Origin: Opitutaceae bacterium
GTDB taxonomy: Bacteria; Verrucomicrobiota; Verrucomicrobiia; Opitutales; Opitutaceae
DNA length: 64,000 nt
Direction of reading: 5' to 3'
Assembly (NCBI GenBank): GCA_016711225.1
Contig: JADJTK010000001.1
Location: 372,001 to 436,000, forward strand
Under the pieces are notes generated by a model, which was given only the letters and a program-made list of their open reading frames with translations, did no database searches and was not told the DNA's origin. Below, piece by piece: positions 32,781 through 41,825 of the stretch; positions within the stretch are counted from its first letter, which is position 1, and each line of letters opens with the position of its first letter. Position numbers and translations under genes: made by a program.

Positions 32781-33176
32781 ATGCTCTGGTTTCTCCGCCT
32801 CCTCTTCCTTGCCGTGCTCGGCTCGATGCTCTGGGTCACCAGTTGGGCCAGTTTGCAGCAGTCCATCCTCGCGATACCGCGCGAGGTCTTTACGCATCCG
32901 TGGTTCATCGCCACGCTCTGCGACGCCTACTTCGGCTTCCTCACCTTCTACGTGTGGCTCGCCTGGAAGGAGCCGACGCTTGGCGCCCGCTTGCTGTGGT
33001 TCATCGCCGTCATGGCCCTCGGCAATCTGGCCATGGCGCTCTATGTGCTGGTTGAGCTCTTCCGTATCCGCTCGTCCTCGCAGTTCGGCGAGGTGGTCGC
33101 CCGGCGGAACAACGGCAACATCGTGCTCCCGGGCGCCCTCGTCGCCGTCTCGATCGTGATCTACTGCGCGGCCTGA
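32781..33176 (+). CDS. DUF1475 family membrane protein
   Basis: A 131-residue inner-membrane protein with about four hydrophobic helices: the first at 1-22 (MLWFLRLLFLAVLGSMLWVTSW), one with YFGFLTFYVWLAWKEP near 52, one near 72-92, and a last one at the C-terminus (LVAVSIVIYCAA). The pattern fits DUF1475 proteins, which have no known activity. It continues the cluster on the plus strand after a palindrome. Family assignment is from recollection of the pattern and moderately sure. Confidence 0.75.
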   Translation: MLWFLRLLFLAVLGSMLWVTSWASLQQSILAIPREVFTHPWFIATLCDAYFGFLTFYVWLAWKEPTLGARLLWFIAVMALGNLAMALYVLVELFRIRSSSQFGEVVARRNNGNIVLPGALVAVSIVIYCAA

Positions 33177-33223
33177 GCCATGGTTACACCACGGTCACAT
33201 TATCCTGTCTCCGGATTCGTTGT

Positions 33224-33278
33224 GGGAGCGTGCTTGCACGCGATTGGCGCGCTGAATCGCCTGCAAGCAGGCTCCTCC
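33224..33278. repeat. REP-like palindrome, copy 3, abutting a start codon
   Basis: GGAGCGTGCTTGCACGCGAT and an imperfect complementary arm ATCGCCTGCAAGCAGGCTCC flank a short loop. It is a close relative of the element at 2490. It ends two bases before the ATG of the DUF2062 gene, so it occupies the whole ribosome-binding region. Confidence 0.8.
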
Positions 33279-33280
33279 AG

Positions 33281-33916
33281 ATGAACAAACGAGCCAATCC
33301 GCCTGCCTTGGCTTCATCGGAAGCCGGTTCCGCACCGCAACTCTCCTGGTGGCGACGCCGCATCGTCGCTCCGCTGACGCTTCAGCTCACCCAGGGGCTC
33401 ACTCCGGAGCGGCTCGCCCTTGCCCTGGCGATCGGCGGGGTGATCGCGGTGAACCCGTTCCTCGGCACAACCACGCTCGGCTGCGTGGCCGCCGGGGTCT
33501 TGCTCCGGCTAAACCAGCCGGCCCTGCAGATCGCCAATCTCCTCGCGGTGCCGTTCCAGCTCGCGCTCATCCTGCCCTGGGTGCGCGCCGGCGAATGGCT
33601 CTACGGCGCCGCGCCGATGCCACTTGATCCGACCGCGCTCGCGTCGGTGTTCACCACCGGGCCGGCGTGCTTCCTCGCGCGCTTCGGCGAGAGCGGTCTC
33701 CACGCGGCCAGCGCGTGGTTGCTTGCGGCGCCATTGCTGGGCGCGGTGTTCTACTTCGCCCTGCGCCCGGTCCTGCGAGCGTTGGGGCGCCGACTCACGC
33801 AACGCGGCGGAATTGCGCCGTCCGCGAGCGAACCGGCCCAGGCACCGGCCTTCGCTAAGGCTACGGCGGGCACGGGAAGGTCCGGACCTGCTGCTGGATC
33901 GAATAGCCACGACTGA
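33281..33916 (+). CDS. DUF2062 family membrane protein with repeat-derived C-terminus
   Basis: A 211-residue protein with the DUF2062 pattern: GLTPERLALALAIGGVIAVNPFLGTTTLGC at about 38-67, then LRLNQPALQIANLLAVPFQLALI and two later helices. Function is unknown. Two oddities: a REP-like palindrome fills the space just before its ATG, and the last about 35 residues contain AFAKATAG, encoded by CTTCGCTAAGGCTACGGCGGGCA, which looks like an inserted dispersed repeat. The tail is therefore probably not part of the original fold. Confidence 0.82.
   Translation: MNKRANPPALASSEAGSAPQLSWWRRRIVAPLTLQLTQGLTPERLALALAIGGVIAVNPFLGTTTLGCVAAGVLLRLNQPALQIANLLAVPFQLALILPWVRAGEWLYGAAPMPLDPTALASVFTTGPACFLARFGESGLHAASAWLLAAPLLGAVFYFALRPVLRALGRRLTQRGGIAPSASEPAQAPAFAKATAGTGRSGPAAGSNSHD
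33840..33878. repeat. Coding-region repeat encoding FAKATAG
   Basis: The segment around CTTCGCTAAGGCTACGGCGG lies within the DUF2062 gene and encodes AFAKATAG. I recall this short element as a recurring insertion in genomes of this and a few other phyla; only one copy is in this window, so the call rests on recollection. Confidence 0.45.
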
Positions 33917-33939
33917 GCCGCCGAAACCATCGTTCCACT

Positions 33940-34749
33940 ATGTCGTCCATCGTGCTCCTTCTGCTCGCCCTCGCCGTCGCCTGCGGAGGGTTTGCGCTGC
34001 TGTTCTTCGTCGGTCGCCGTATCGGGAATTTTGGCATCGTGGATGTCGCCTGGTCGCTCGGCTTCGCTCCGCTGGCGGCGTTCTACGGGCATTTTGGCGG
34101 CGGCGCTTTCCCGCGACGCCTGCTCATCACCGCGATGGCCGGGCTCTGGAGCCTGCGGCTGGGCGGTTACCTCGCGCGCCGCGTGCTCGGCCATCTGGAC
34201 ACTGAGGATGGGCGCTACCGGCAGCTGCGCCGCGACTGGGCGGGCAATCTGGATGTGAAGATGGCCCAGTTTTTCCAGTTCCAGGCGCTGCTGCTGGTGG
34301 TGCTCTCGATCCCGTTCCTGCTGGCCGCGCGCAACCCGGCGCCGAAGTTGCATCCGCTCGAACTTGCCGCCGCCGGATTGTGGTTGGTCGCGCTGGTGGG
34401 CGAGACCCTGGCGGATGCCCAGCTCGCCGCCTTCAAGCGCAACTCCGCCAACCGAGGACGCGTGTGCGATGTCGGCCTGTGGGGCTGGAGCCGGCACCCG
34501 AACTACTTCTGCGAATGGCTGGTGTGGGTGGCCTTCGCGCTCTTCGCCCTCGCCTCGCCGTGGGGGTGGGTCGCGCTCTATGCACCTGCACTGATGCTCT
34601 TCTTCCTGCTCAGGGTAACAGGCATCAAATACACCGAGGACCAGCTCCTTCGCTCGAAGGGCGAGGCCTACCGCGCCTACCAGGCGCGCACCAGTGCCTT
34701 CGTGCCGTGGCCGCCGCGCCGCGACGGCGCAGTAGCGAGTAGCGGGTAG
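33940..34749 (+). CDS. DUF1295 (steroid 5-alpha-reductase-like) membrane protein
   Basis: A 269-residue integral membrane protein of the DUF1295 family with seven or so helices. The C-terminal catalytic-type motif is clear: [21 protein letters not shown] near 183, followed by [33 protein letters not shown]. Relatives reduce steroid or lipid double bonds; the substrate here is unknown, though a membrane lipid fits the neighbouring methyltransferases. Its last residues (VASSG) and stop codon come from the left arm of an inverted repeat. Confidence 0.88.
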   Translation: MSSIVLLLLALAVACGGFALLFFVGRRIGNFGIVDVAWSLGFAPLAAFYGHFGGGAFPRRLLITAMAGLWSLRLGGYLARRVLGHLDTEDGRYRQLRRDWAGNLDVKMAQFFQFQALLLVVLSIPFLLAARNPAPKLHPLELAAAGLWLVALVGETLADAQLAAFKRNSANRGRVCDVGLWGWSRHPNYFCEWLVWVAFALFALASPWGWVALYAPALMLFFLLRVTGIKYTEDQLLRSKGEAYRAYQARTSAFVPWPPRRDGAVASSG

Positions 34750-34845
34750 CGAGAATCCGGAACGATCCCTCATTCGCAACTCCACCGAGGCCGCACGATC
34801 TCTCCGGGGCTCTACCTACTCACTACTCGCTACCCGCTACTCGAT
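34731..34845. repeat. Inverted repeat pair spanning the DUF1295-methyltransferase gap
   Basis: The left arm (34731-34752, containing CGAGTAGCGGGTAGCGAG) and right arm (about 34824-34845, containing CTCGCTACCCGCTACTCG) are exact complements over 18 bp, about 70 bp apart. The left arm overlaps the 3' end of the DUF1295 gene and supplies its TAG stop. Confidence 0.75.
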
Positions 34846-34864
34846 ACTTTCTCCCCTTCTCCCC

Positions 34865-35911
34865 ATGCTCGACACCCTGCTCGAAAAGAACCTCCTGCCC
34901 GACTGCGCGCTCCGTTTCGGTATCCGCCGCCTGTTGGCGCAACGGATCCGCGAGGAGACGGCTCCTTCCACCGTCGAGCAGCAGGCGCGCCTCTCTGCCA
35001 TCGCCGCCGACCTGCGCACGCAGCCGATCGCCATCAACACCCAGGACTCGAAGACGCAGCACTACGAGGTGCCCACGGCGTTCTACCAGCGCGTGCTCGG
35101 CCCGCGGCTGAAGTACTCGTGCTGCTGGTTCGAGCGCGGTGACGAGACGCTCGCTGAGGGCGAGGAGGCGATGCTGCGCCTCTACGCCGAGCGTGCGCGC
35201 CTCGCCGACGGCCAGGAGATCCTCGAGCTTGGCTGTGGCTGGGGCTCCCTCTCGCTCTGGCTGGCCGAGCGCTACCCACATGCGCACATCACCGGCGTAT
35301 CGAACTCGCGAACGCAGAAGGAGTTCATCGACGCCGAAGCGCGGCGGCGCGGCTTCGGCAACCTCACCATCGTCACCTGCGACATGAACGACTTCGACAT
35401 CGCCGCGGCGCGTTTCGACCGCGTGGTGTCCGTCGAGATGTTCGAGCACATGAAGAACTGGCCGCGCCTGCTCGCCAACGTGGCGCGCTGGCTCAAGCCC
35501 GGCGGCCTGTTCTTCCTGCACATCTTCACGCACTCGCGCCTCGCCTACCACTTCGTTGCCCGCGACGAGACTGACTGGATGAGCCGGTATTTCTTCACTG
35601 GTGGCATGATGCCGAGCGACGACCTGGTCGCGCGCTTCCAGGACGATCTCACCCTGCGCGACCATTGGACCGTAAACGGTCGCCACTACCAACGCACCGC
35701 CGAGCTGTGGCTCCAGAACATGGATCGCGCCCGCCGCGAGCTGCGCCCGTTGCTCGCCGCGACCTATGGTGCTGGCCAGGCGACAAAGTGGTGGGTGTAT
35801 TGGCGTGTATTCTTCCTCTCCTGCGCTGAGCTCTGGGGCTACCGCCGAGGGGAGGAGTGGATCGTGAGTCACTACCTCATGGAGAAACCTGCTCGCACCG
35901 AGCCAAGATGA
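34865..35911 (+). CDS. Second CFA-like SAM-dependent methyltransferase (UfaM-type candidate)
   Basis: A 348-residue methyltransferase distinct from the one at 31334: it lacks the long N-terminal domain. It has [24 protein letters not shown] at about 63-86, SAM motif [20 protein letters not shown] near 119, [17 protein letters not shown] near 188 and [13 protein letters not shown] near 212. The fold group includes UfaM, which methylates unsaturated fatty acids on the way to furan fatty acids in Rhodobacter. It closes the plus-strand cluster. Whether it makes the same product is inference. Confidence 0.85.
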   Translation: MLDTLLEKNLLPDCALRFGIRRLLAQRIREETAPSTVEQQARLSAIAADLRTQPIAINTQDSKTQHYEVPTAFYQRVLGPRLKYSCCWFERGDETLAEGEEAMLRLYAERARLADGQEILELGCGWGSLSLWLAERYPHAHITGVSNSRTQKEFIDAEARRRGFGNLTIVTCDMNDFDIAAARFDRVVSVEMFEHMKNWPRLLANVARWLKPGGLFFLHIFTHSRLAYHFVARDETDWMSRYFFTGGMMPSDDLVARFQDDLTLRDHWTVNGRHYQRTAELWLQNMDRARRELRPLLAATYGAGQATKWWVYWRVFFLSCAELWGYRRGEEWIVSHYLMEKPARTEPR

Positions 35912-35967
35912 CAGCGATTGCCTCCTCGGGTTCAGCTCAGCTCGGCGTGGCCGCCGCGTAGCGACAC

Positions 35968-37968
35968 TCAGGGCGCTGGGCCGACCTCTTGATCGAGAAC
36001 TTGGCGCACTTTTCGCGTGAAATCCGCGACCGAAAAGGGCTTTTGCAGAAACTGCATACCGTCCTCCAGCAGGCCATGGTGACCGATCACATCGGCGGTG
36101 TAGCCGGAGATGTAGAGGCAGCGCAGCCCCGGTTTGAGGGCGGCCACCCGCGCCTGCAGCTCCCGCCCGTTCACGCCGGGCATGACGACGTCGGTGACCA
36201 GGAGATGGATGGGCAAGGGGAAATCGGTTACCGTCCGTAGCGCCTCTTCCGGAAGGCGCGCAGCGAGCACAGTGTAGCCATGCTCCTGCAGGATCCGCCG
36301 CCCCAGGTTCAGAATCTGTTCCTCGTCCTCCACCAGCAGGACGCTCTCGCTGCCGCGGCACGGACCGGCTTCGGCGGCGACGGCGGTCGCCGCGTCGTCG
36401 GCCGCACTGCGGGGCAGCCAGATCGTGAAAGCGGTTCCCTTTCCCGGTTCGCTATGGACGCCGATGTGCCCGTGATTCTGTTTCACGATGCCGTAGACCG
36501 TGGCCAGTCCCAGGCCGGTTCCCTTTCCGAGCGCCTTGGTCGTGAAGAAGGGCTCGAACAGGTGGGCCCGCGTGTTCTCGTCGATGCCACATCCGTTGTC
36601 CCGCACCGTGAGTGTGACGTAGTCGCCCGGTTCCACCCCCAGCGGAAGCGGCGCGGAATTGGCCACTCCGGGCTGGTTGGCTGTTTCGATGACGATTCGG
36701 CCGGTACCGCCGACGGCATCGCGGGCGTTGACGGTGAGGTTGGCGAGCAACTGGTCGATCTGCGCCGGGTCGATCAGGACCGGCCAGAGCGCCGGGTGCG
36801 GCGACCAGACCAGCTGGATGCTCTCGCCGATCAGACGCTGTAACATCTTGAGCATGCTGGCCACGGTCTCGTTGAGGTCGAGCACCCGCGGAACGACCGT
36901 TTGCTTACGGGCAAACGCGAGCAACTGCTGGGTCAGGTCGGCCGAGCGCCGGGCGGCCTTCATAATCTCGTGGAGATCCTCCACCAGCTCCGGTGATTTC
37001 GCCGCCTGTTCCAGGGCGAGGCCGGTGTACCCGAGAATCGCCTGCAACATATTGTTGAAGTCGTGGGCGACCCCGCCCGCCAAGCGTCCGATGGACTCCA
37101 TCTTCTGTGCCTGAGTGAGCTGTTCCTGGAGCCGCTCCCGTTCGGCCTCCTCTCGCCGTCGTTCGGTGATGTCGTCATACACCCCCAGCACGCCGTACAC
37201 GACGCCGGTGTCGTCGGTCAGCGGCACCTTGGTGGTGTCGATCCAAAGGCGAGCGCCGTTGGATTGCTGCAGCTGCTCGACAATGTGGAACCGAGGGCAG
37301 CGCTGCTCGAGGACGGCCCGGTCGTCCTTGCGGTAGCCCTCGGCCTCGCCCCGCGGCCAAGGGAGATCGAAGTCGGTCTTGCCCACAATCAATTCGGGGC
37401 GCTCGAGCCCGGCGGCCACGGCGAAGACGTGGTTGCATCCCAGGTAGACGCCTTCGCGGTCCTTCCAAAACACCGCCTGCGGGATGGAATCGAGGGTGCG
37501 GGCGAGCATGTTCCGGCTGCGCCTTAGTTCCTCTTCGACCATCCGCCGTTCGGCGATCTCCGTCAGCATCTGGCTGGTGCGCTCCTGCACGCGTTGCTCG
37601 AGATAGGCCTGATGCTCCTCGTTGAGCCGGCGCTGGCGCCGCTCTTCAAGGATGACCGCCACCATGAAGACGAAGTTGTTCAGATACGGCTTGTAGGGGT
37701 CAAACGCGACGGGATCGTAGACCCGGACCAGCAGCTCGCCCCAGTGCGAGGCACCCACCTGCAGCGAAAACCGCTGCAGCGCGGCGTCTGCGGCCTCCTC
37801 GCCTTCGGGGTCATGGCTCGCCCCAGCCACTCCTGGCAGATCCGCCAGTCCGCGACAGACGAAGCTGAATATCGACCGCTCGTCGGGCAGATTGCAGAGT
37901 ACGTTCTGCATGAGCAGAAGTTGCCCGAGGACCGGAGCGCGCAAAGGGGCTGTATCCGGCTGTGTCAT
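35968..37968 (-). CDS. Hybrid sensor histidine kinase (PAS, HisKA, HATPase, REC)
   Basis: A 666-residue soluble signalling protein with no membrane helices. The order is: N-terminal sensor-like region (about 1-120), coiled coil (about 115-160), PAS domain (about 160-280; [20 protein letters not shown]), HisKA with phospho-acceptor His in [12 protein letters not shown] near 305, HATPase with [10 protein letters not shown] and [12 protein letters not shown], and a C-terminal receiver with phospho-acceptor Asp in [10 protein letters not shown] near 590. No DNA-binding output partner is adjacent. The MEDS gene lies 21 bp upstream on the same strand. I use ATG 37968 over a TTG at 37989. Confidence 0.9.
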   Translation of the reverse strand: MTQPDTAPLRAPVLGQLLLMQNVLCNLPDERSIFSFVCRGLADLPGVAGASHDPEGEEAADAALQRFSLQVGASHWGELLVRVYDPVAFDPYKPYLNNFVFMVAVILEERRQRRLNEEHQAYLEQRVQERTSQMLTEIAERRMVEEELRRSRNMLARTLDSIPQAVFWKDREGVYLGCNHVFAVAAGLERPELIVGKTDFDLPWPRGEAEGYRKDDRAVLEQRCPRFHIVEQLQQSNGARLWIDTTKVPLTDDTGVVYGVLGVYDDITERRREEAERERLQEQLTQAQKMESIGRLAGGVAHDFNNMLQAILGYTGLALEQAAKSPELVEDLHEIMKAARRSADLTQQLLAFARKQTVVPRVLDLNETVASMLKMLQRLIGESIQLVWSPHPALWPVLIDPAQIDQLLANLTVNARDAVGGTGRIVIETANQPGVANSAPLPLGVEPGDYVTLTVRDNGCGIDENTRAHLFEPFFTTKALGKGTGLGLATVYGIVKQNHGHIGVHSEPGKGTAFTIWLPRSAADDAATAVAAEAGPCRGSESVLLVEDEEQILNLGRRILQEHGYTVLAARLPEEALRTVTDFPLPIHLLVTDVVMPGVNGRELQARVAALKPGLRCLYISGYTADVIGHHGLLEDGMQFLQKPFSVADFTRKVRQVLDQEVGPAP

Positions 37969-37989
37969 GCTCGGGGGACTGGGGCGCAA

Positions 37990-38604
37990 TCACGGGCCCA
38001 AGAATTCTTCCGGCGGGATGAAGAACGGATTCCGCACCACCGACCCCCGGATCACCATCAATGGGTGGACTTTCAGTACGTCCATGATCATGGCGCCGTC
38101 GAACGACCGCGCATCGTACTGGCAGACGCAGGTGATCGGGTGCTCGCGGAGCAGGAGGCTGATCTTGGACTCGTATTCCAGTAGACGCGATCCCCCGGGG
38201 ACGTGCTGTACTTCGGCCGTCATTTCTCCGATCACGCGGGCCGCGGGATAACCCTGGATGACGGAGTCTTCGTGGTACTTGGTCAGCACCTCGAGCATCC
38301 GCTCGGGGTCGAAACGGTCGTTCTTGAAGTAGACCTCCCGGGTTGGGGCCAGTGTGAGGGCTCCGCAGGCGCAGCGTTCGTCGAAGGACATCCCGTGTTG
38401 GGCGAGATGTTCGGCAACGATGGGGGCGGACGCCTTGTCCGAGAAACAGCTCGTTCGCTCGTTCGCCTCCAAGCCACTCTGCAGATACGCCAGCAGGGCA
38501 TCCTGGCGCTCGTCATCGTCGGAAAAGATTTGGCAGATGTGCACTCCCGCGGGAAAGCGCTCCGCGGTGAAACCAAGTGAAATCGTGGGGGCGGGTAGAT
38601 TCAT
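37990..38604 (-). CDS. MEDS-domain sensory protein
   Basis: A 204-residue protein matching the MEDS (DcmR-type sensory) domain: an N-terminal GVHICQIFSDDDERQDALLAYLQSGL near 20, FDPERMLEVLTKYHEDSVIQGY near 100, and RVIGEMTAEVQ near 128. MEDS domains are thought to sense small ligands and are often paired with kinases. It precedes the hybrid kinase and is probably co-transcribed, so it may provide input to it. There is no DNA-binding domain. Confidence 0.85.
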   Translation of the reverse strand: MNLPAPTISLGFTAERFPAGVHICQIFSDDDERQDALLAYLQSGLEANERTSCFSDKASAPIVAEHLAQHGMSFDERCACGALTLAPTREVYFKNDRFDPERMLEVLTKYHEDSVIQGYPAARVIGEMTAEVQHVPGGSRLLEYESKISLLLREHPITCVCQYDARSFDGAMIMDVLKVHPLMVIRGSVVRNPFFIPPEEFLGP

Positions 38605-39236
38605 GGGCGTGGCTCCGGGGAGGGGTGAAGGATGGCTTCGCGGAGGTTTCTCGGCGAGGGCGAACCAAACATGAGGTGAAGACTACACGCCCCGCTGCAT
38701 TCTGCCAGTTTTGGGCTTTTCAGGGACGACCACGCCGGCAGCCGGGGAGCCCCGTCCGGCTGGGCTCGACTCTCCGCCGGCCAACGACTCAGGGTTTCGC
38801 CTTCCACGTCCGTGGCCGTCGCGGCCGGCGGCAATCCTACTACCCCAAAGCCGGATCCGGCAACAGGTGAGAAACTCGCTTGCGCTGTCCGCGATTCAAG
38901 CGAGCGTGCCGGTGTCCGATCAGCAGTTGAGCAGCCCGGTTTGTCAGCCAGTTCAGGTCTGAAGACTGAGAGTCTCGCCCCGCTTCGAAACGCGATGGGG
39001 CTTTTGAGCGAGCGTCCTTTGTCAGAGGTCGTTGCCCGAAGACTGAAAGGTTCGGTTGAGCGGTGTTTGTGGTCGAGCTGCGCGAGAGGCGCACGCCCGC
39101 GCCGTGCGTCCGCAGTTCGATTACCTACGCCAAATTCAGGCCCGGGGTTCGGCGGCCCGCTCCGTCCGCGGGGCGAGCCGTGGTCCCCTGGGGGAAACCA
39201 CCAGTGAACAGCCAACGAGTCAGGAATTCTTCTTCC
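38605..39236. other. 632-base gap with degenerate sequence
   Basis: Between the MEDS gene and the next plus-strand gene no reading frame has good support. One plus-strand frame at about 38690-38870 reads a basic, low-complexity peptide ending YYPKAGSGNR; it has no start site and the opposite strand is equally open. The stretch may be the remains of a mobile or duplicated segment, and it must hold promoters for both flanking genes. Confidence 0.4.
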
Positions 39237-39701
39237 ATGAAAATCTCCAAGCTTCTCGCTACTCACCACGCCATTCTCGAACAGGCCCGGCTGGCCAATC
39301 TGGCCGAAGCCTACCTCACGCTGCGCCGTGTCGCCGAACGTGTGCGACGTGCCCGCCTCCACGGGCTGGTCAATCTGCGCCAGCCCGACGCCGCCGAGGA
39401 GCGACTGTGGGCCTCGCTCACCGCGTTGGAGGGCAGCCAGGCCGTACTGGAGGAGCATTTCCGCGACGAGGAACTCATGGAGTTCGCCGACGCGGTGGCG
39501 TTCGCCCGCGGTCGTGTGGGTCTGGATATCACCTTCCGACTCGAGGGGATGGAGGCGTTATTCCTGGTCCCGCTGGAGGAAGAGCTGCGGCGCGCCGGCA
39601 TCGAGTTTGATCTGGAATCGGCCACGGTGCTGCCGGTAGGGAAGGAAGTGGCTGCGCCGGGAGCCAAGCATCGCCCCGGGGAGACTCCGCCGCAGCGTTG
39701 A
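39237..39701 (+). CDS. Small helical protein of unknown function
   Basis: A 154-residue, mostly alpha-helical and charged product (KISKLLATHHAILEQARLAN at the start, EGSQAVLEEHFRDEELMEFAD in the middle). No signal or membrane helix and no recognised domain. Start at ATG 39237; the frame extends upstream to 39063 but that part reads as unlikely protein. The clean coding character in one frame supports it as real. Confidence 0.65.
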   Translation: MKISKLLATHHAILEQARLANLAEAYLTLRRVAERVRRARLHGLVNLRQPDAAEERLWASLTALEGSQAVLEEHFRDEELMEFADAVAFARGRVGLDITFRLEGMEALFLVPLEEELRRAGIEFDLESATVLPVGKEVAAPGAKHRPGETPPQR

Positions 39702-39764
39702 GGCTCACCGGCTGCAGCCGGAGGCAGGGCAGGGCCGGTGGCAGAACGGCCCTGTGCGGTGTCG

Positions 39765-40661
39765 TCAGAATCGGGCCACCAAGCCGAGGCCGAGATACGT
39801 CGGGCTGGCGCCGTCCACCTTGAGACGGTCGATGTACTCGAAACGCTGGGAGACGACTTTTCCCAGATCCGCGCGCAGGCTGAAGCTTCGGTTGATGGCG
39901 TACTCGGCCGCCACCCCCACGCGCACTTCACGGTATTCGAGCCACGAGTCTGCCAGCGACGTACCGGTGCGGTCGGCGGGGGCGCGTGGGTCCTCTTCGA
40001 GCCGGTAGTCGCCGCCGTGGAACATCGCGACGGCTCGGAGGGTGAGTTCCGGGGTGGCGCGATAGCTTAAGCCGGAGTCGGGCCACGCGAGGCGGAACTC
40101 CCACTCGGGGGCGAACTTCCACACCACGCCAGCGATGGGCAGCACTTTGATGTCGGAGCGGGCCCCGTAGCGCAGACCAAAGCTCCACGTGAGCTCGGGA
40201 CTTGTCGTATAGCTGGCGAGGGCCATCACCGGCAGGTCGAAGCCGGCTGATCCGAGATCGCCGCCGGCGCCGGCGAGCCGTGGGCTGACGGTGGCGAGTA
40301 GGCGCCAGCGGTCGTTGAGCCGGTGTGCTAGGCCCACGGGAGCAGCGAGCGACTTCAGGTTCTCCGGTAACCACCGCGGGCCCACGCGGTCGAGCTCGTG
40401 GCGCGACCAGTCGAGTCCGTAGAGCAGGCTGGTGGCTTCCGAGAGTGCGGTGTTGGCTCGCAGGCCGAGTTGGAATGAATCCACGGCGACCGAGCTGACA
40501 GGGCCGGCGGTATCGAGGTCGGACCGGCCGGTGTGCGAATAGCGGGCCGAGAACTCGAAGCCATCGCGGGCGCCGGTCGGTTGGGCGAACGCAGCGGCAA
40601 CAGTGCCCAGGGGCACGAGGAGGGCGAGGGTAAGTGGACGCAGAGAGGAGGGAGCCATCAT
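39765..40661 (-). CDS. Outer-membrane beta-barrel protein (DUF6268-like)
   Basis: A 298-residue exported protein: signal peptide to about residue 26 (AAAFA before Q), followed by many amphipathic strands such as FEFSARYSHTGRSDLD and WSFGLRYGARSDIKVLPIAGVVWKF, and a terminal Phe (LGLVARF) as the assembly signal for BamA. The strand arrangement resembles DUF6268 barrels. Substrate is unknown. It lies downstream of tspO on the same strand. Confidence 0.75.
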   Translation of the reverse strand: MMAPSSLRPLTLALLVPLGTVAAAFAQPTGARDGFEFSARYSHTGRSDLDTAGPVSSVAVDSFQLGLRANTALSEATSLLYGLDWSRHELDRVGPRWLPENLKSLAAPVGLAHRLNDRWRLLATVSPRLAGAGGDLGSAGFDLPVMALASYTTSPELTWSFGLRYGARSDIKVLPIAGVVWKFAPEWEFRLAWPDSGLSYRATPELTLRAVAMFHGGDYRLEEDPRAPADRTGTSLADSWLEYREVRVGVAAEYAINRSFSLRADLGKVVSQRFEYIDRLKVDGASPTYLGLGLVARF

Positions 40662-40709
40662 AATTGAGAAGGAAAGTGTTTGCCGCGGTGGTCGCGGCGA
40701 GCGAATACC

Positions 40710-41210
40710 TCAGGAATTGAGCCGCCAGAGGGTGTAGTTGAGGAAGGTCGCGAAGGAGACCCAGGCGAGATACGGACCAAGCAGCGCGGCTGCGCCCCAT
40801 TGCACCCGGGCGAAGGCCACGATCGTCGATACAATGGCGATCCAGAGCGCGACGATGGCGACCAGCGCGAGGTCGGGCCGGTGCAGGCCGAAGAAGAGCG
40901 GCGTCCAGAGGGCATTGAGGGTGAGCTGAATCAGGAATAAGCCGAGCGCGCCCCGCTGCCCGCGCCAGCCGCCCCGTCGCCAGATCATCCATGCGGCGCT
41001 GGCCATCATCGCGTAGAGCGTGGTCCAGACAGGTCCGAAGACCCAACCGGGCGGATTCCAGGAGGGTTTGGTGAGCTGCGCGTACCACTCGCCCGGCCCG
41101 GCGGCGGAGCCGAGCGCGGGTGCGGCGAAACAGATCAGCAGCCAGACGGCGAGGCCGGGCCAGGCGGATTTCAGAGTGTCGGAGGCGGGAGTGCGGGAGG
41201 CAGCGGGCAT
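40710..41210 (-). CDS. tspO: TspO/MBR family membrane protein
   Basis: A 166-residue, five-helix membrane protein. Family motifs: W..L.KPSWNPPGWVFGPVWTTLYAMM at about 45-70, a strong TspO signature, LFLIQLTLNALWTPLFFGL near 98 and YLAWVSFATFLNYTLWRLN at the C-terminus. TspO binds tetrapyrroles and in Rhodobacter tunes photosynthesis-gene expression to light and oxygen. That link makes its place near a CarH regulon notable, but no TAGACA array is seen before it. I chose ATG 41210; the frame is open to 41372. Confidence 0.92.
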   Translation of the reverse strand: MPAASRTPASDTLKSAWPGLAVWLLICFAAPALGSAAGPGEWYAQLTKPSWNPPGWVFGPVWTTLYAMMASAAWMIWRRGGWRGQRGALGLFLIQLTLNALWTPLFFGLHRPDLALVAIVALWIAIVSTIVAFARVQWGAAALLGPYLAWVSFATFLNYTLWRLNS

Positions 41211-41310
41211 ACGGGCAGGGGGCGGAGCGTATGCTGCAGGACAGCCGGCGCAGCTCTGGGTGGCGAATATTAGTTGCTCGAGCGACCGCGTATTCGCGAC
41301 CCGGTAGGCC

Positions 41311-41760
41311 TTATTCGAGCTCGGCGGGGGTGGCAATGCCGTGACGCCGGCAGTATGCACGGATCGTGGCACCCTGGCGTTGGAGCACGAGTTGGATGAT
41401 CATGGCGTCGTCGAGCAGTCCGATCTCGGGAACCGAATCAGGGATGCGGTCGGCCCCCTTGAGGAAGTAGAGCAGGGCAAATGCGATTTCCCGTTGGGCC
41501 GGGGGCGCTTCCTTTCCGTCGGCGGAGGCCTCCGCGAGGACGGAAGCCAGCAACTCGATCCGGCTGCGCAGGCGTTCGGATTCGGCCAGGGCGGTGATCT
41601 TTGCGTGCAGCGAGGCCTGCTGTTGGCGCAGCACCGTGATGGCCTCGGCGGTGACGAGCTCGGCGCCTTGGTCGAGATAGGAGGCCAGACTAGCGGTTGC
41701 GCCGTGGCTGGAGAGATGGCGGTGGAGAGCTTCGGGGAGGGAGCGGGTCTTTGTGGTCAT
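41311..41760 (-). CDS. YkvA-type DUF1232 domain protein
   Basis: A 149-residue protein whose C-terminal half has the DUF1232 pattern: FALLYFLKGADRIPDSVPEIGLLDDAMII at about 96-125 (family LxYxxxPxDxIPDxxPxxGxxDD). In this copy the hydrophobic loop is less membrane-like than usual. Function of the family is unknown. It is between tspO and terC on the same strand. Confidence 0.78.
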   Translation of the reverse strand: MTTKTRSLPEALHRHLSSHGATASLASYLDQGAELVTAEAITVLRQQQASLHAKITALAESERLRSRIELLASVLAEASADGKEAPPAQREIAFALLYFLKGADRIPDSVPEIGLLDDAMIIQLVLQRQGATIRAYCRRHGIATPAELE

Positions 41761-41825
41761 GGGATGGATTGGTTGGTTGAGCCGTTGGGGGGGGGCGCAG
41801 GAGGGTGCCTCGCGTGCGCTTCTGC

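Noticed and set aside
38577..38870. Plus-strand frame ending YYPKAGSGNR as a small gene
   Set aside because: No start-site support or family; both strands are open in several frames.
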